Assembly (NCBI GenBank): GCA_030604735.1
Contig: JAUVVG010000039.1
Location: 1 to 32,173, forward strand
DNA length: 32,173 nucleotides
Reading direction: 5' to 3'
From: Azoarcus sp.
GTDB lineage: Bacteria > Pseudomonadota > Gammaproteobacteria > Burkholderiales > Rhodocyclaceae
Shown here: positions 1-8,485 of the stretch, in pieces
Layout of the letters: each line of letters starts with the position of its first letter
Numbering within the stretch: the first letter of the stretch is position 1
Notes under the pieces: generated by a model
What the model was told of the DNA's origin: nothing
Seen by the model: only the letters and a program-made list of their open reading frames with translations
The model's database searches: none
Translations under genes and position numbers: made by a program

Positions 1-471
1 CAGGGCTTCTCCATCGAGCCCGGCACCCAGTGCATCGAGCTGACGCCCCAGCACCACCTCGACCTGCCCCGCGTCGCGTTCTTCCAGCGTTTCGCCAATA
101 CAGACGATCGGTGTCATGCCGGCCTGCAACACCCGGACCGCCTTGGCAAGGACCAAGGCATCGGACTCGCCATAATGACTACGGCGCTCGGAATGCCCCA
201 CGATCACGTAGCGGCACCCGAACTCGGCCAGCATGCCGACGCTGACTTCACCAGTATAGGCACCTTCGACATGTTCGCTCGCGTTCTGCGCCCCGACCTC
301 GATACCGGACCCGGAAAGCCGTTCCGCCACCTGAGCAAGATAAGGAAACGGCACACAAACCGCGCAATCGACACCTTCCGGCGCATCCGCCACAAGCGCA
401 TCCAGCAAGGCCGCATTACCGGCCAGGCTGCCGTTCATCTTCCAGTTACCGACGACGAGTTTGTTTTTCAT
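1..471 (-). CDS. tpiA: Triosephosphate isomerase, N-terminal 157 residues (gene runs off the window edge)
   Basis: Interconverts dihydroxyacetone phosphate and glyceraldehyde 3-phosphate in cytosolic glycolysis and gluconeogenesis. The reading frame opens at the ATG complementary to 469-471 with MKNKLVVGNWKMNGSL. This holds the family's N-terminal NWKMNG loop with the phosphate-contacting Lys. Further in are GAQNASEHVEGAYTGEVS and IVGHSERR, the latter carrying the electrophilic His. The frame stays open to base 1, so about 157 of the usual 245-250 residues are present. The catalytic Glu of the YEPVWAIGTG region lies outside. A good sigma-70 promoter sits just upstream (496-524). The neighbour at 652 is divergent. 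In many betaproteobacteria secG and the nuo operon follow tpiA, but that would be beyond the edge and is not seen. Confidence 0.95.
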   Translation of the reverse strand, partial: MKNKLVVGNWKMNGSLAGNAALLDALVADAPEGVDCAVCVPFPYLAQVAERLSGSGIEVGAQNASEHVEGAYTGEVSVGMLAEFGCRYVIVGHSERRSHYGESDALVLAKAVRVLQAGMTPIVCIGETLEERDAGQVEVVLGRQLDALGAGLDGEAL

Positions 472-495
472 CCGCAACGGTCGAGCAAATCGAGC

Positions 496-524
496 ATTTT
501 ATATGGAGATCAAGCCTCTGGCAA
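496..524 (-). promoter_or_regulatory. Sigma-70 promoter for tpiA
   Basis: On the minus strand TTGCCA (519-524) is followed by 17 bases and then TAAAAT (496-501). Each hexamer matches the consensus at five of six positions with ideal spacing. It lies 25 bases upstream of the tpiA start codon, so the leader would be short. Seen in sequence; activity is inferred. Confidence 0.65.
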
Positions 525-651
525 AACAAGCCTGGAAAACACAGCGCTGACGCATCGAGGAATCGATGTTGCTTCTCCCTGACGATGATCAGAACTTGAT
601 TCCGGCAAGCTTGTTGCTAAGCTACGCGCATCGAATAGTGAAAGGCTGCTC

Positions 652-1629
652 ATGAGCTGGAGCATGTACGAGGTCGGAAGCATGCTGAAGCTTGCCGAAA
701 CCGGGCAGCTAGCACCTGACCAGCTCGAACGGGCAGGACGGCAAGCCCCACTCGCCCCCTCGCGCGAGGGCTGGCTTGCCGCGTTCGACAGGCTGTCCGC
801 TTTCGCCGGGGCTCTGCTGCTGGGTGCGGCGGTGGTGTTCTTCTTCGCCTATAACTGGTCCGAACTCGATCGCTTCGCACGGCTGGGCGTCGCCACCACC
901 GCCGTTACGGGATGCGTCGGCGTGGCGCTCTTCACTCGTCCGTTCTCCGCCGCATACCGCGCCGCCCTGCTCGGCGCCTGCATTACCACCGGCGCCCTTC
1001 TCGCGCTGATCGGCCAGACGTACCAGACCGGTGCCGACATCTGGGAGTTGTTCGCCGCCTGGGCAGCGCTGATGCTGCCCTTCGCGCTGCTCGCGCGCTC
1101 GTCTGCAAGCTGGGCCTTGTGGCTAGTGGTCGCCAACGCAGCGTTGCTGCGGGCCTTGTCCCAATCGACCTGGTTCGGCTTTGCCGGCGCGCTCTTCGAT
1201 CCGCAGTCGCTGTTCATGGTTGCAGGCCTGAACCTGGTCATACTGCTGGTCTTCGAGGCATTCGGCACCCGCCTGCTCGCGGATCCGCGCCGCCACCTGC
1301 ATCGGCTGGCGGCCGCTGGCATGCTGATCCCGCTCGCCTTCGGTGCAATCGTCGGGTGGTGGGAAGAGCAGTTCCTGGCGACTACCGCCGCATTCGTGCT
1401 GGCGGCAGGCGTTGCGGTCTGGGTATACCATCGTCCGCACCGCGATCTGCCCATGGTCGCGCTGGCACTGTGTCTGAGCATCGCGGTGCTGTCGTCTGCG
1501 CTGGTGCGCTACCTGCCCGGCGATGCCAACTTTCTTGCGACCAACCTGGTGGCGCTGTTCGTTATCGGCAGTTCGACCCTCGCCGCACTGTGGATCAGAC
1601 GTCTGCACCAGGACGAACACGCATCATGA
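652..1629 (+). CDS. DUF2157 domain-containing integral membrane protein
   Basis: A 325-residue inner-membrane protein of unknown function. The first 45 residues are soluble and helical (MSWSMYEVGSMLKLAETGQL and on), the short N-terminal segment of DUF2157 proteins. About eight hydrophobic helices follow, starting with the stretch ending VVFFFAYNW. The start is the ATG at 652, with AAAGG six bases upstream. Its stop overlaps the start of the next gene (ATGA, 1626-1629), so the two are translationally coupled. The trio DUF2157, DUF4401 and GDYxxLxY protein is a recurrent gene set in proteobacteria, which supports the call. No catalytic motif is apparent and the role is not known. Confidence 0.85.
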   Translation: MSWSMYEVGSMLKLAETGQLAPDQLERAGRQAPLAPSREGWLAAFDRLSAFAGALLLGAAVVFFFAYNWSELDRFARLGVATTAVTGCVGVALFTRPFSAAYRAALLGACITTGALLALIGQTYQTGADIWELFAAWAALMLPFALLARSSASWALWLVVANAALLRALSQSTWFGFAGALFDPQSLFMVAGLNLVILLVFEAFGTRLLADPRRHLHRLAAAGMLIPLAFGAIVGWWEEQFLATTAAFVLAAGVAVWVYHRPHRDLPMVALALCLSIAVLSSALVRYLPGDANFLATNLVALFVIGSSTLAALWIRRLHQDEHAS

Positions 1630-2687
1630 GAAACGACAGCTACCCATCGCTGCTCGAGCGCTTGCGTCGAGAGAACATCATCGACGAAGACCACGCCGAC
1701 ACCCTCGTGCGCGCCCTGCCCGCGCCGTGGTGGCTGACGACGCTGCAGGCGATCGCCGCCTGGATCGCGTCGCTGATCATCATGTCGACTTTTTTCGCCC
1801 CGCTACTGATGCTCGGCGACGGCCCGGTCGCGCGCGCAGTCGGTGGCGCCCTCCTCGCCGGCGCCGCCCTTGCCCTGTTCGGACGTGGGACGAGCTTCAC
1901 CGCGCAGATGGCGCTGGCGTTCTCGCTGGCCGGGCAGGCCTTGTTGGTCAGCGCGGTCGCAGGCGGCTTCGGTGCGCTGATCAACGGCTCGACCAGTATC
2001 TCGATCGCCGGCATCGCGGTCGCGGCGGCCATGCTCGTGCCCCGTTCGAGCGTCGTGCATCGTACCGCGTGCGCAATCATCGCCCTCACACATGCGGGCA
2101 TGCTGATCGGCCCGGGTAACGCACTCGCCTTGTTCGCAGTGGTGCTCACCGGGGCGGCGGTCGCGTTGTGGCTGACGCGCAGCCTCTGGGCGACCCGTGA
2201 CCAGGCCGACCTGATCAAGGCGTTCGCGCACGCGACCAGCCTGGCCGCCCTCATAGCGGCATGGTTCGTCGGGGTCGAACACGGACGCGGCATTTTCGCG
2301 CGCCTGGGCGACACCTACCCGAGCCATCTGCCTGCGCTATACCCGACCGGCGTCGCGATCATCCTGCTTGCGGCCTGCCTGTGGCTCACGCGTACGGCGC
2401 CAACTACGGTCCGCGTGGTGACCGTCGGGGGCACGCTCGCCTTCACACTGGCCGCCGCTCAGGCCCCTGCCCTCGTCGTCTGCACCGCCATCGCGGTCGC
2501 TGCCTTTCATGCCTGCCATCGCCCCTGGGTCGCACTGGCGCTGCTCGCTGCGCTGCTCTATCTTGGCGAGTTCTATTACAACCTACAGACGACCTTGCTG
2601 ATCAAGTCGATGGTGCTGGGCACGACAGGACTTGTGCTCCTTGTGCTGCGCATGCTCGTGCTTCGCTGGCAGCGGAGTTTCTCGTGA
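1626..2687 (+). CDS. DUF4401 domain-containing integral membrane protein
   Basis: A 353-residue membrane protein starting MRNDSYPSLLERLRRENIID, a short cytoplasmic helix-turn-helix-like segment. About ten hydrophobic helices follow. The ATG at 1626 overlaps the previous stop by four bases, which fixes the start. A frame reading in from 912 covers the same stop, but its upstream part is only a shadow of the DUF2157 gene. This is the second member of the conserved trio, and the third begins at or just after its stop. The family has no assigned biochemical role. It may form a complex with the DUF2157 partner because the two are always co-translated here; that is inference. Confidence 0.85.
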   Translation: MRNDSYPSLLERLRRENIIDEDHADTLVRALPAPWWLTTLQAIAAWIASLIIMSTFFAPLLMLGDGPVARAVGGALLAGAALALFGRGTSFTAQMALAFSLAGQALLVSAVAGGFGALINGSTSISIAGIAVAAAMLVPRSSVVHRTACAIIALTHAGMLIGPGNALALFAVVLTGAAVALWLTRSLWATRDQADLIKAFAHATSLAALIAAWFVGVEHGRGIFARLGDTYPSHLPALYPTGVAIILLAACLWLTRTAPTTVRVVTVGGTLAFTLAAAQAPALVVCTAIAVAAFHACHRPWVALALLAALLYLGEFYYNLQTTLLIKSMVLGTTGLVLLVLRMLVLRWQRSFS

Positions 2688-2695
2688 GGACAGGA

Positions 2696-3199
2696 ATGAT
2701 TCGTGGTGCATTGATCGGTGCACTGGCACTGACGATCGGTGCGCCATTGCTTGCGGTACGCGACTTCGAACGGACGCTGGCAAGCGGGCGGGTAGTGCTC
2801 GCTGAACTCGCGCCTGTCGATCCCCGTTCGCTGATGCAGGGCGACTACATGGCGCTGCGTTTCGCGCTCGACGACGAGTTGCCAAGCTCCACCCGCGGCA
2901 ACGACACCCAGCGCTTACCGCGTTACGCCCATATCGCCGTAGACAGCCAGGGGCGCGCGAGCCTCGCAGGCGTGGGCAATAGCGCTCCGGCAGCGGATTC
3001 GGGCCTGCTCCACGTGCGTCTCCGCAGTCGCGACGGCTTGTCGAGCATCGGACCGAACGCCTTCTTCTTCGAGGAAGGCTCCGGACAGAGATTCGAAGCT
3101 GCGCGCTGGGGCGAATTCCGTGTCGACGCAAATGGAAAAGCCCTTCTCACACACCTGCGTGACGAAGCGCTCGACCGCATCGGCGAGAACCCACGCTAG
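2696..3199 (+). CDS. GDYxxLxY-family membrane-anchored protein
   Basis: A 167-residue protein with one N-terminal hydrophobic helix (ALIGALALTIGAPLLAV) and an extracytoplasmic domain. The family signature is clear: VDPRSLMQGDYMALRFAL, where GDYMALRF matches the GDYxxLxY pattern. A second conserved patch is FFFEEGSGQRFEAARWGEFR near the C-terminus. Two starts are possible: ATG at 2696 with GAGG six bases upstream, or GTG at 2684, which overlaps the previous stop and adds VRTG. I chose 2696 for its better Shine-Dalgarno sequence. It is the last gene of the DUF2157/DUF4401 operon. Function is unknown. Confidence 0.85.
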   Translation: MIRGALIGALALTIGAPLLAVRDFERTLASGRVVLAELAPVDPRSLMQGDYMALRFALDDELPSSTRGNDTQRLPRYAHIAVDSQGRASLAGVGNSAPAADSGLLHVRLRSRDGLSSIGPNAFFFEEGSGQRFEAARWGEFRVDANGKALLTHLRDEALDRIGENPR

Positions 3200-3354
3200 T
3201 CGCGCCTGGCGTCACCCGCGTTTCGCGCACGCTCACGATGCATCGCAGTGCGCTGCCAAGACGACGGCAAGGGCTCTCGCAGTTCGCTCGATCGGCCAGT
3301 TCAACGATGTGAGCGCTTGAAGCTTACCCGCAACCCGGGAAAGACAGCAGCCCT

Positions 3355-5127
3355 TCACATCCGCGTCGAACCGAGTAGATTTCCGCCGAGGCTGGGGTGG
3401 CCGATCTGGCGGTCTCCAATCACATTGACAAGCGCAGTCTTGCCCGAGCCGAAGGCACGCTCCAGTGCGCTGCGGAGCTGGTCCGGTCGGCTGACGATCT
3501 CGCCATGGCAATCCATGAGCTCGGCCATGCGCTCGTAGCGCAGATCGGGCAGCATGTCGAACGGGTCGGTGCGCCCTTTCAGTGCCGGCATCTCGTCGAA
3601 CGCCGGCCCCCACGAGCTATTGTTCCAAAGCACGACGACGAACGGCAGACCGTATCGCCGCGCGGTTTCAAGGTCGAAGCCGCCGATGCCAAGTCCCCCA
3701 TCGCCCAAGACGACCACCACCTGTTTGCCGGGCCGGGCAAGCTGGGCGCCAATTGCCATGCCTATGCCGTGGCCCACCGGGGCGAGCGGACCGGCGTCGA
3801 GCACTTGGCCAGGAAATCGCGCCTTGAACCAGTGCGACACCCACCCGCTCAGCGTGAAACTGTCGATTATGATGGTCGCGTCGCGATCCATCATCTCGCA
3901 CAGTTCACGCGCGAGCCGGTCGGGATGCACCGGGACTCCGTCATGGTTGACCCGTTCGCGCTCGTCGATCATGCGCTCGAAGCGTTCGCGCACTTGTGCG
4001 AGCTCATCCAACCAGCCGCCACCACGCAGCCGACCCCAGTCACGCAGCTGGGCCGCGTCATGAAGTTGACGCAACACGAGCTTGGGGTCGCCTACGAGCG
4101 CAATCTCGGCCGGTACATGCAATCCGATGCGATTCGGTGTTGCATCCGCCTGAATATAGCGCGCGTCGGCGCTCCAGGTCGGCGCTTCGCCGAAGCGTTC
4201 TCCGCTCCAGAACCGGAATCCGAGCGCGAGCACCGCGTCCGCCCGCCCGGAGAACGGCTTCTTCCAGGGACCACGCACCGCGAGTGGGTGGTCCTCGGGG
4301 AGCGCCCCCTGGCCGGCTCGTCGCGCATAGACCGGAATGCTGGTGAACTCGGCGAACGCGCGCAACTCGGCTGCCGCGCCCGACCAGAACACGCCGTCGC
4401 CGGCGGCGATCATCGGGCGCTGCGAACCGTGCAGCAATTCGACGGCGCGTTCGACGGCATGCGAATCGGCGGCCGAGCGCAATTCATCCGCGCCGTATAT
4501 CCGGGCACCGCGGCGCTGGGTCGCCCGGTCGGCACGCTGGTACAGGATATTGGTCGGGATCTCGACCAAGCTGACGCCCTGGGGGGCGCCGGTGGCTTCA
4601 CGAAAGGCCTGGCGCAGGTCCGTCTCGATCGTCGACCAGTCCAGCACGCGCTTGGTGAACTTCGCGAATGAGCGGCACATTTCGCTCCCGTAGGCTTCCT
4701 GAAAGGAGCCCAGTCCGTCCTCGGTAGTCGGGTGCTGTCCCGCAATACACACAACCGCGCTATTGCTGAGCGCAGCCGTGCACAGGCCGGTTACCGCATT
4801 CGTTAGTCCGCAGCCGGCCGTCACACTGCATACGCCCGGCGTGCCGGTCGTACGTGCCCACGCGTCGGCGGCGTAAGCGCAGCTCTGCTCATGACGCATG
4901 TGTACGAGCTTGATGTCGTGCGCGCACAGGGTCGCGAGGATCGGCCAGGTGTGGCCACCATTCACCGCAAACAGGTACTTGACGCCGGCCGCCTGCAGCA
5001 CGCGGCCAACGATCTCGCCACCATCGATCATCGCATCGGCAGTCGACGGGTCAGCCAGGGCTGCGCCCGCCTGCTTGCCCATCACCACGCCAGCCAGCGA
5101 GCCTGCGGTCGTATCGCGCTCCGTCAT
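3355..5127 (-). CDS. Thiamine-diphosphate-dependent enzyme, possible 2-hydroxyacyl-CoA lyase
   Basis: A 590-residue cytosolic enzyme of the acetolactate synthase/oxalyl-CoA decarboxylase/2-hydroxyacyl-CoA lyase superfamily. The N-terminal Pyr domain has RHEQ with the cofactor-activating Glu80. A central nucleotide-binding-like domain follows. The C-terminal PP domain carries the Mg-ThDP motif GDG (475-477) with NN at 502-503. The ATG at 5127 follows AAAGGAGGG, an excellent ribosome site. The frame extends 15 codons upstream, but without such a site. It lies 25 bases downstream of an acyl-CoA ligase on the same strand. That pairing recalls 2-hydroxyacyl-CoA ligase/lyase systems, which cleave a 2-hydroxyacyl-CoA to formyl-CoA and a carbonyl compound. 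No biosynthetic acetolactate synthase small subunit is adjacent. Superfamily is sure; substrate is inference. Confidence 0.8.
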   Translation of the reverse strand: MTERDTTAGSLAGVVMGKQAGAALADPSTADAMIDGGEIVGRVLQAAGVKYLFAVNGGHTWPILATLCAHDIKLVHMRHEQSCAYAADAWARTTGTPGVCSVTAGCGLTNAVTGLCTAALSNSAVVCIAGQHPTTEDGLGSFQEAYGSEMCRSFAKFTKRVLDWSTIETDLRQAFREATGAPQGVSLVEIPTNILYQRADRATQRRGARIYGADELRSAADSHAVERAVELLHGSQRPMIAAGDGVFWSGAAAELRAFAEFTSIPVYARRAGQGALPEDHPLAVRGPWKKPFSGRADAVLALGFRFWSGERFGEAPTWSADARYIQADATPNRIGLHVPAEIALVGDPKLVLRQLHDAAQLRDWGRLRGGGWLDELAQVRERFERMIDERERVNHDGVPVHPDRLARELCEMMDRDATIIIDSFTLSGWVSHWFKARFPGQVLDAGPLAPVGHGIGMAIGAQLARPGKQVVVVLGDGGLGIGGFDLETARRYGLPFVVVLWNNSSWGPAFDEMPALKGRTDPFDMLPDLRYERMAELMDCHGEIVSRPDQLRSALERAFGSGKTALVNVIGDRQIGHPSLGGNLLGSTRM

Positions 5128-5152
5128 CGTGCCCTCCTTTCGGGGCGCCACG

Positions 5153-6706
5153 TCACCGGGCGTACCGGTCACGCAGGACCCGATGCAAAATCTTGCCGGT
5201 GGCCGTTCGCGGCATATCCTCCTCGCGAATGAACGCCACCGATCGCGGCCGCTTGTAGCCAGCCATCCTGTCTATGCACCAGTCGTGAACTTCCTGCTCG
5301 GTCATGCTCAGGCCGTCGCGCGCGACTACCACCGCATGCACCGACTCGCCCCATTTGTCGTGCGGCACACCGATAACCGCAACGTCCATCACCTTCGGGT
5401 GTGACGCCACGACACCCTCGACCTCGGATGGGTAGATGTTCTCGCCGCCGCTGATGATCACGTTCTTCTTGCGATCGACCAGATACAGGTAACCATCCGC
5501 ATCGAAGCGGGCCATGTCGCCCACCGTGCAATATGCGCCGCGAAATGCCTCCGCGCTTTTGTCGGGGAGCTTCCAGTAACCCTGGAACGCGTAGGGCGTG
5601 CGTGAGTAGAGCTCACCGACCTCACCATCGGGTACCTCGACGCCGTCGTCATCGAGCAACCTGACGCGGCCCGTGCCGGCAAGCTCGCGGCCAATGGACC
5701 CGAGCTTGGTGAATTGCTCGTCAGGGCGCAGCACCGTCACCCAGCCCGCCTCGGTGGATCCGTACATTTCGAAGAGACTCGAATTGCGAAACTGCTCCAT
5801 GATCGCCAGCTTGGTCACTTCGCGAGCCGGGGCAGACGAAATCAGCAACTTGCTCACGCACCGGCTATCGTATTTCTGTCGAACCGTCTCGGGCAGCCCG
5901 AGCATCATGATGTAGTGGGTCGGCACCAGCGACGTGAAGGTGCAACTTTGCTCGGTCAGCGCCCGCAACAGGTGTTCGGGATCGACGCCATGGCGATCGT
6001 ACACGCAGCAACTTGCACCGAAATACGCGAAGGCAAAGGTGAAGAACAGCGAATTCGCATGACACATTGGCATCACGAGCAACACTGTGTCGTCGCGAAC
6101 GAATCCCAACTCGACATCGATCATCAGCGACAGCAGCACAGTGGCACCATGGGTCCGGATTGCACCCTTGGGCTTGCCGGTGGTGCCGGACGTGTACATC
6201 AGCGCCAACGGGTCTTCGGCGAGAATCGGAACCTCCGGCCCGCAGGCCGAGGAGGCCCGGATAAGGTCTTCATAGGCGCGCCATCCTGGCGGAAAGGGCG
6301 CGCTGCCAAAATGGATGTAGCCTTCGTCACCGATCGCCAGATCGTCGCGAATCGACTCCACTCGGTCGCACAGGTCCGTCTGTACGATCAGCGCACCAGC
6401 CTCGGCATTCTCGACGATGTAGCGGATTTCGGGGCCAACGAGGCGGAAATTGACCGGCACCGCAACCAGGCCGGCCTTGGCGAGTGCGGCATAGATCTCG
6501 AGCCACTCGACGCAGTTGTACGCCAGCACTGCGACACGATCACCCTTGACCAGCCCCATCCCGAGCAGCGCATTGGCGAGCCGGCAGGCACGTTCATTCC
6601 ATTGGCGATACGTCAGTTGCCGCACCAGATCACGTGCGCCGATCTTGTCCGGGAACAGCCGGGCATTGAGACTCAGTGCCTCACCCACGCTCAGTAGCGC
6701 GCTCAT
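5153..6706 (-). CDS. AMP-forming acyl-CoA synthetase (class I adenylate-forming ligase)
   Basis: A 517-residue enzyme that activates a carboxylic acid with ATP and CoA through an acyl-adenylate. The P-loop YTSGTTGKPKG is at 171-181. MYGSTEAGW (A5-type) follows, then the GDMARFD and DRKKNVIISGGENIYPSEVE hinge region. The C-terminal catalytic Lys is Lys505 in TATGKILH. I chose the ATG at 6706 because GGGAGGTGG lies just upstream; the frame could extend 14 codons further. The next gene downstream, 25 bases away, is a ThDP enzyme, so the two probably act in sequence on the same acid. The substrate cannot be read from the sequence. A 2-hydroxy acid such as 2-hydroxyisobutyrate is a guess based on the partner. 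Confidence 0.88.
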   Translation of the reverse strand: MSALLSVGEALSLNARLFPDKIGARDLVRQLTYRQWNERACRLANALLGMGLVKGDRVAVLAYNCVEWLEIYAALAKAGLVAVPVNFRLVGPEIRYIVENAEAGALIVQTDLCDRVESIRDDLAIGDEGYIHFGSAPFPPGWRAYEDLIRASSACGPEVPILAEDPLALMYTSGTTGKPKGAIRTHGATVLLSLMIDVELGFVRDDTVLLVMPMCHANSLFFTFAFAYFGASCCVYDRHGVDPEHLLRALTEQSCTFTSLVPTHYIMMLGLPETVRQKYDSRCVSKLLISSAPAREVTKLAIMEQFRNSSLFEMYGSTEAGWVTVLRPDEQFTKLGSIGRELAGTGRVRLLDDDGVEVPDGEVGELYSRTPYAFQGYWKLPDKSAEAFRGAYCTVGDMARFDADGYLYLVDRKKNVIISGGENIYPSEVEGVVASHPKVMDVAVIGVPHDKWGESVHAVVVARDGLSMTEQEVHDWCIDRMAGYKRPRSVAFIREEDMPRTATGKILHRVLRDRYAR

Positions 6707-7007
6707 GGTCGCCACCTCCCTGCTCGCCGTAAAACAGACGTCCGCCAACCCGGTGAAGCGCGCAGCCCGGAGAGCTCGGGTCGCCAGGAACCCTAGCGGT
6801 CACACCCGAGCACTACTGACGACTGTTGGAGCGTCCCAGCCCGCGCGCAATGGACGCGGTGGCCACCGGATATTTCAAGATAGTCGATGAAAATTGGAGA
6901 TTCAATAGCCACATCCGACGGCATCCCGCAGCACTCGGTTCAAGCTTTACCGGGGGTTCCCATCACCCGTGACACAGAACGTTCCCTTCCCCGCGCGCCC
7001 CGGTTGA
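6707..7007. other. Intergenic region upstream of the acyl-CoA ligase
   Basis: No coding sequence is supported here. It contains the candidate ligase promoter (6877-6905). An AT-richer patch runs around 6868-6915 in otherwise GC-rich sequence. Confidence 0.5.
6877..6905 (-). promoter_or_regulatory. Candidate sigma-70 promoter of the ligase/ThDP-enzyme operon
   Basis: On the minus strand TTGAAT (6900-6905) and TATCTT (6877-6882) are separated by 17 bases. Each hexamer has four of six consensus matches. It would leave a leader of about 165 bases before the ATG at 6706. Moderate match only. Confidence 0.4.
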
Positions 7008-7241
7008 TCAGCCGACGTACCAGCCATTTGCATCGCGCCCGTGGGCGTTGGCGCAAGCGGAATACACCTCGGCCACGGCCTTGACGTGCAGATAGTCCGG
7101 ATCGAGCAGATGATCCCATGCCGAGCCATCGACGGCGGGCGGGGTGGCGGCCACGCCGACGAGTGCGAGTGCCGCCAGCGCCGTGCCGATGATGACAAGT
7201 TTGCTCCAGCATCTGGGGGAGTCTTTTGGTGTGGTGTTCAT
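7008..7241 (-). CDS. Small exported protein of unknown function
   Basis: A 77-residue protein starting MNTTPKDSPRCWSKLVIIG. Its N-terminus is basic, followed by a hydrophobic helix (LVIIGTALAALALVGVAA), so it is either secreted or anchored by one helix. The remaining 45 residues (including AWDHLLDPDYLHVKAVAE and YSACANAHGRDANGWYVG) would be periplasmic, with a single Cys there. GAGGAG six bases before the ATG at 7241 supports translation. I do not recognise a family. It sits between the ligase operon and a divergent LysR gene, so co-regulation by that LysR protein is possible but not shown. Confidence 0.6.
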   Translation of the reverse strand: MNTTPKDSPRCWSKLVIIGTALAALALVGVAATPPAVDGSAWDHLLDPDYLHVKAVAEVYSACANAHGRDANGWYVG

Positions 7242-7478
7242 GACATGCTCCTCGTATCTGCCCGGTCTCCGGTTCGCGCCACCGAGCGGTTGAAAAGTCG
7301 CCGAAGACAAACTGCAGTGCGACCGGAGTGGCGTTCACGCATCTCGCATTCGCCCTTGGCTTACACCCGCGACCCTTGCCTGAAATGTCACGCGTGATCT
7401 AATCTCATAAAGGATTATCAGACCGTCGAGCAACGCCCCTCAAACGACCTTTCTTCAAGGCTTGGATGAGTTTCCTGA

Positions 7479-8414
7479 ATGGCTTCGCACCCGAGGTTAT
7501 CGCTCCATCTGATCCGCGGTTTCTGGGTCGCGGCACGCCATCTGAGCTTCACCCGGGCGGCAGAGGAATTGTTCGTGACTCAATCGGCGATCAGCCGCGA
7601 GATCAAGAAACTCGAGGAGCAACTCGGGCAGGCGCTGTTTCTTCGCGTCAACCGTGCGTTATATCTAACGCGCGCCGGTGAGGAGCTGTTTCAGGCGGTG
7701 GATGAAGCGTTCGTGCTCATCGATGCGGCCGCGCAGCGCGTCGCGGGTGCCCGGCAGTCGCTGGCCATCACCACCAGCGTCCCTCTCGCCTCGCTTTGGC
7801 TCGTCCCCCGGCTGCCGCGCTTCACGCGCACCCACCCCAACGTTGATCTGCGCATCGCGGCAAGCAATGACGTCGTCGACCTTGCTCAGGCCCATGTGGA
7901 CATCGCGATTCGTTACGTGCGTCGGTCCGACCGCAGGCCAGACGGCGACCTGCTGGCCGACTACCACACCTTCCCGGTGTGTGCTCCCGCGCTGCTGAAA
8001 GACGACACGAGACCATTGAACACGGTGGCCGATCTCGCTCACCACGTAATGCTCGAGTTCGAGACTACCGTTCACGGGCGTCCCTGGTATGACTGGGACC
8101 AGTGGTTCAAGGCCTTGAAGTTGGACAAGATCAACCCGACCGGAAGGCAGCGTTTTGCACACTACGATCAAGTCGTCAAGGCCGCGCTCGCCGGCAGCGG
8201 GATTGCGATCGGGAAATGGCCGCATCTGATCGAGAGGCTTCAGGATGGTTCGCTGATCACGCCGTTCGGCCCGGAGGTCGTATCCTCGCTTGGTGGCTTC
8301 CATTTGATCGTCGCAGAGGCCGCCAGCGAGCGCGAAGCAGTCGCTGCGTTCGTCGATTGGGTACGCGCGGAGGCACGCAACGACGCGCAGGCGACAAAGG
8401 CACTCCTGGGTTGA
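7479..8414 (+). CDS. LysR-type transcriptional regulator (GcvA-like)
   Basis: A 311-residue cytosolic DNA-binding regulator. Residues about 8-66 form the winged helix-turn-helix: HLIRGFWVAARHLSFTRAAE, then LFVTQSAISREIKKLEEQLG, the hallmark recognition helix. A linker helix and a periplasmic-binding-like effector domain (about 90-300) follow. The KxFxR-type start of that domain and ALAGSGIAIGKWPHL resemble the GcvA/amp-regulator branch. The start at 7479 lacks a strong ribosome site, but nothing better lies in frame. It is divergent from the small exported protein gene (7241) and 71 bases upstream of a GFA-family gene on the same strand; either could be a target. The effector is unknown. Confidence 0.88.
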   Translation: MASHPRLSLHLIRGFWVAARHLSFTRAAEELFVTQSAISREIKKLEEQLGQALFLRVNRALYLTRAGEELFQAVDEAFVLIDAAAQRVAGARQSLAITTSVPLASLWLVPRLPRFTRTHPNVDLRIAASNDVVDLAQAHVDIAIRYVRRSDRRPDGDLLADYHTFPVCAPALLKDDTRPLNTVADLAHHVMLEFETTVHGRPWYDWDQWFKALKLDKINPTGRQRFAHYDQVVKAALAGSGIAIGKWPHLIERLQDGSLITPFGPEVVSSLGGFHLIVAEAASEREAVAAFVDWVRAEARNDAQATKALLG

Positions 8415-8485
8415 GGACGCCACAACCGGACAGCGATGCAGAGATTTCGTGACGGTTCGGATGTGGCGATACTGAAGGAGAGGGA

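Noticed and set aside
175-582. A 135-codon plus-strand frame at the window start.
   Set aside because: It is antisense to tpiA, whose NWKMNG and VGHSERR motifs are unmistakable.
3397-4671. A 424-codon plus-strand frame across the ThDP-enzyme gene.
   Set aside because: It is a GC-rich antisense shadow, with no recognisable motif and no ribosome site.
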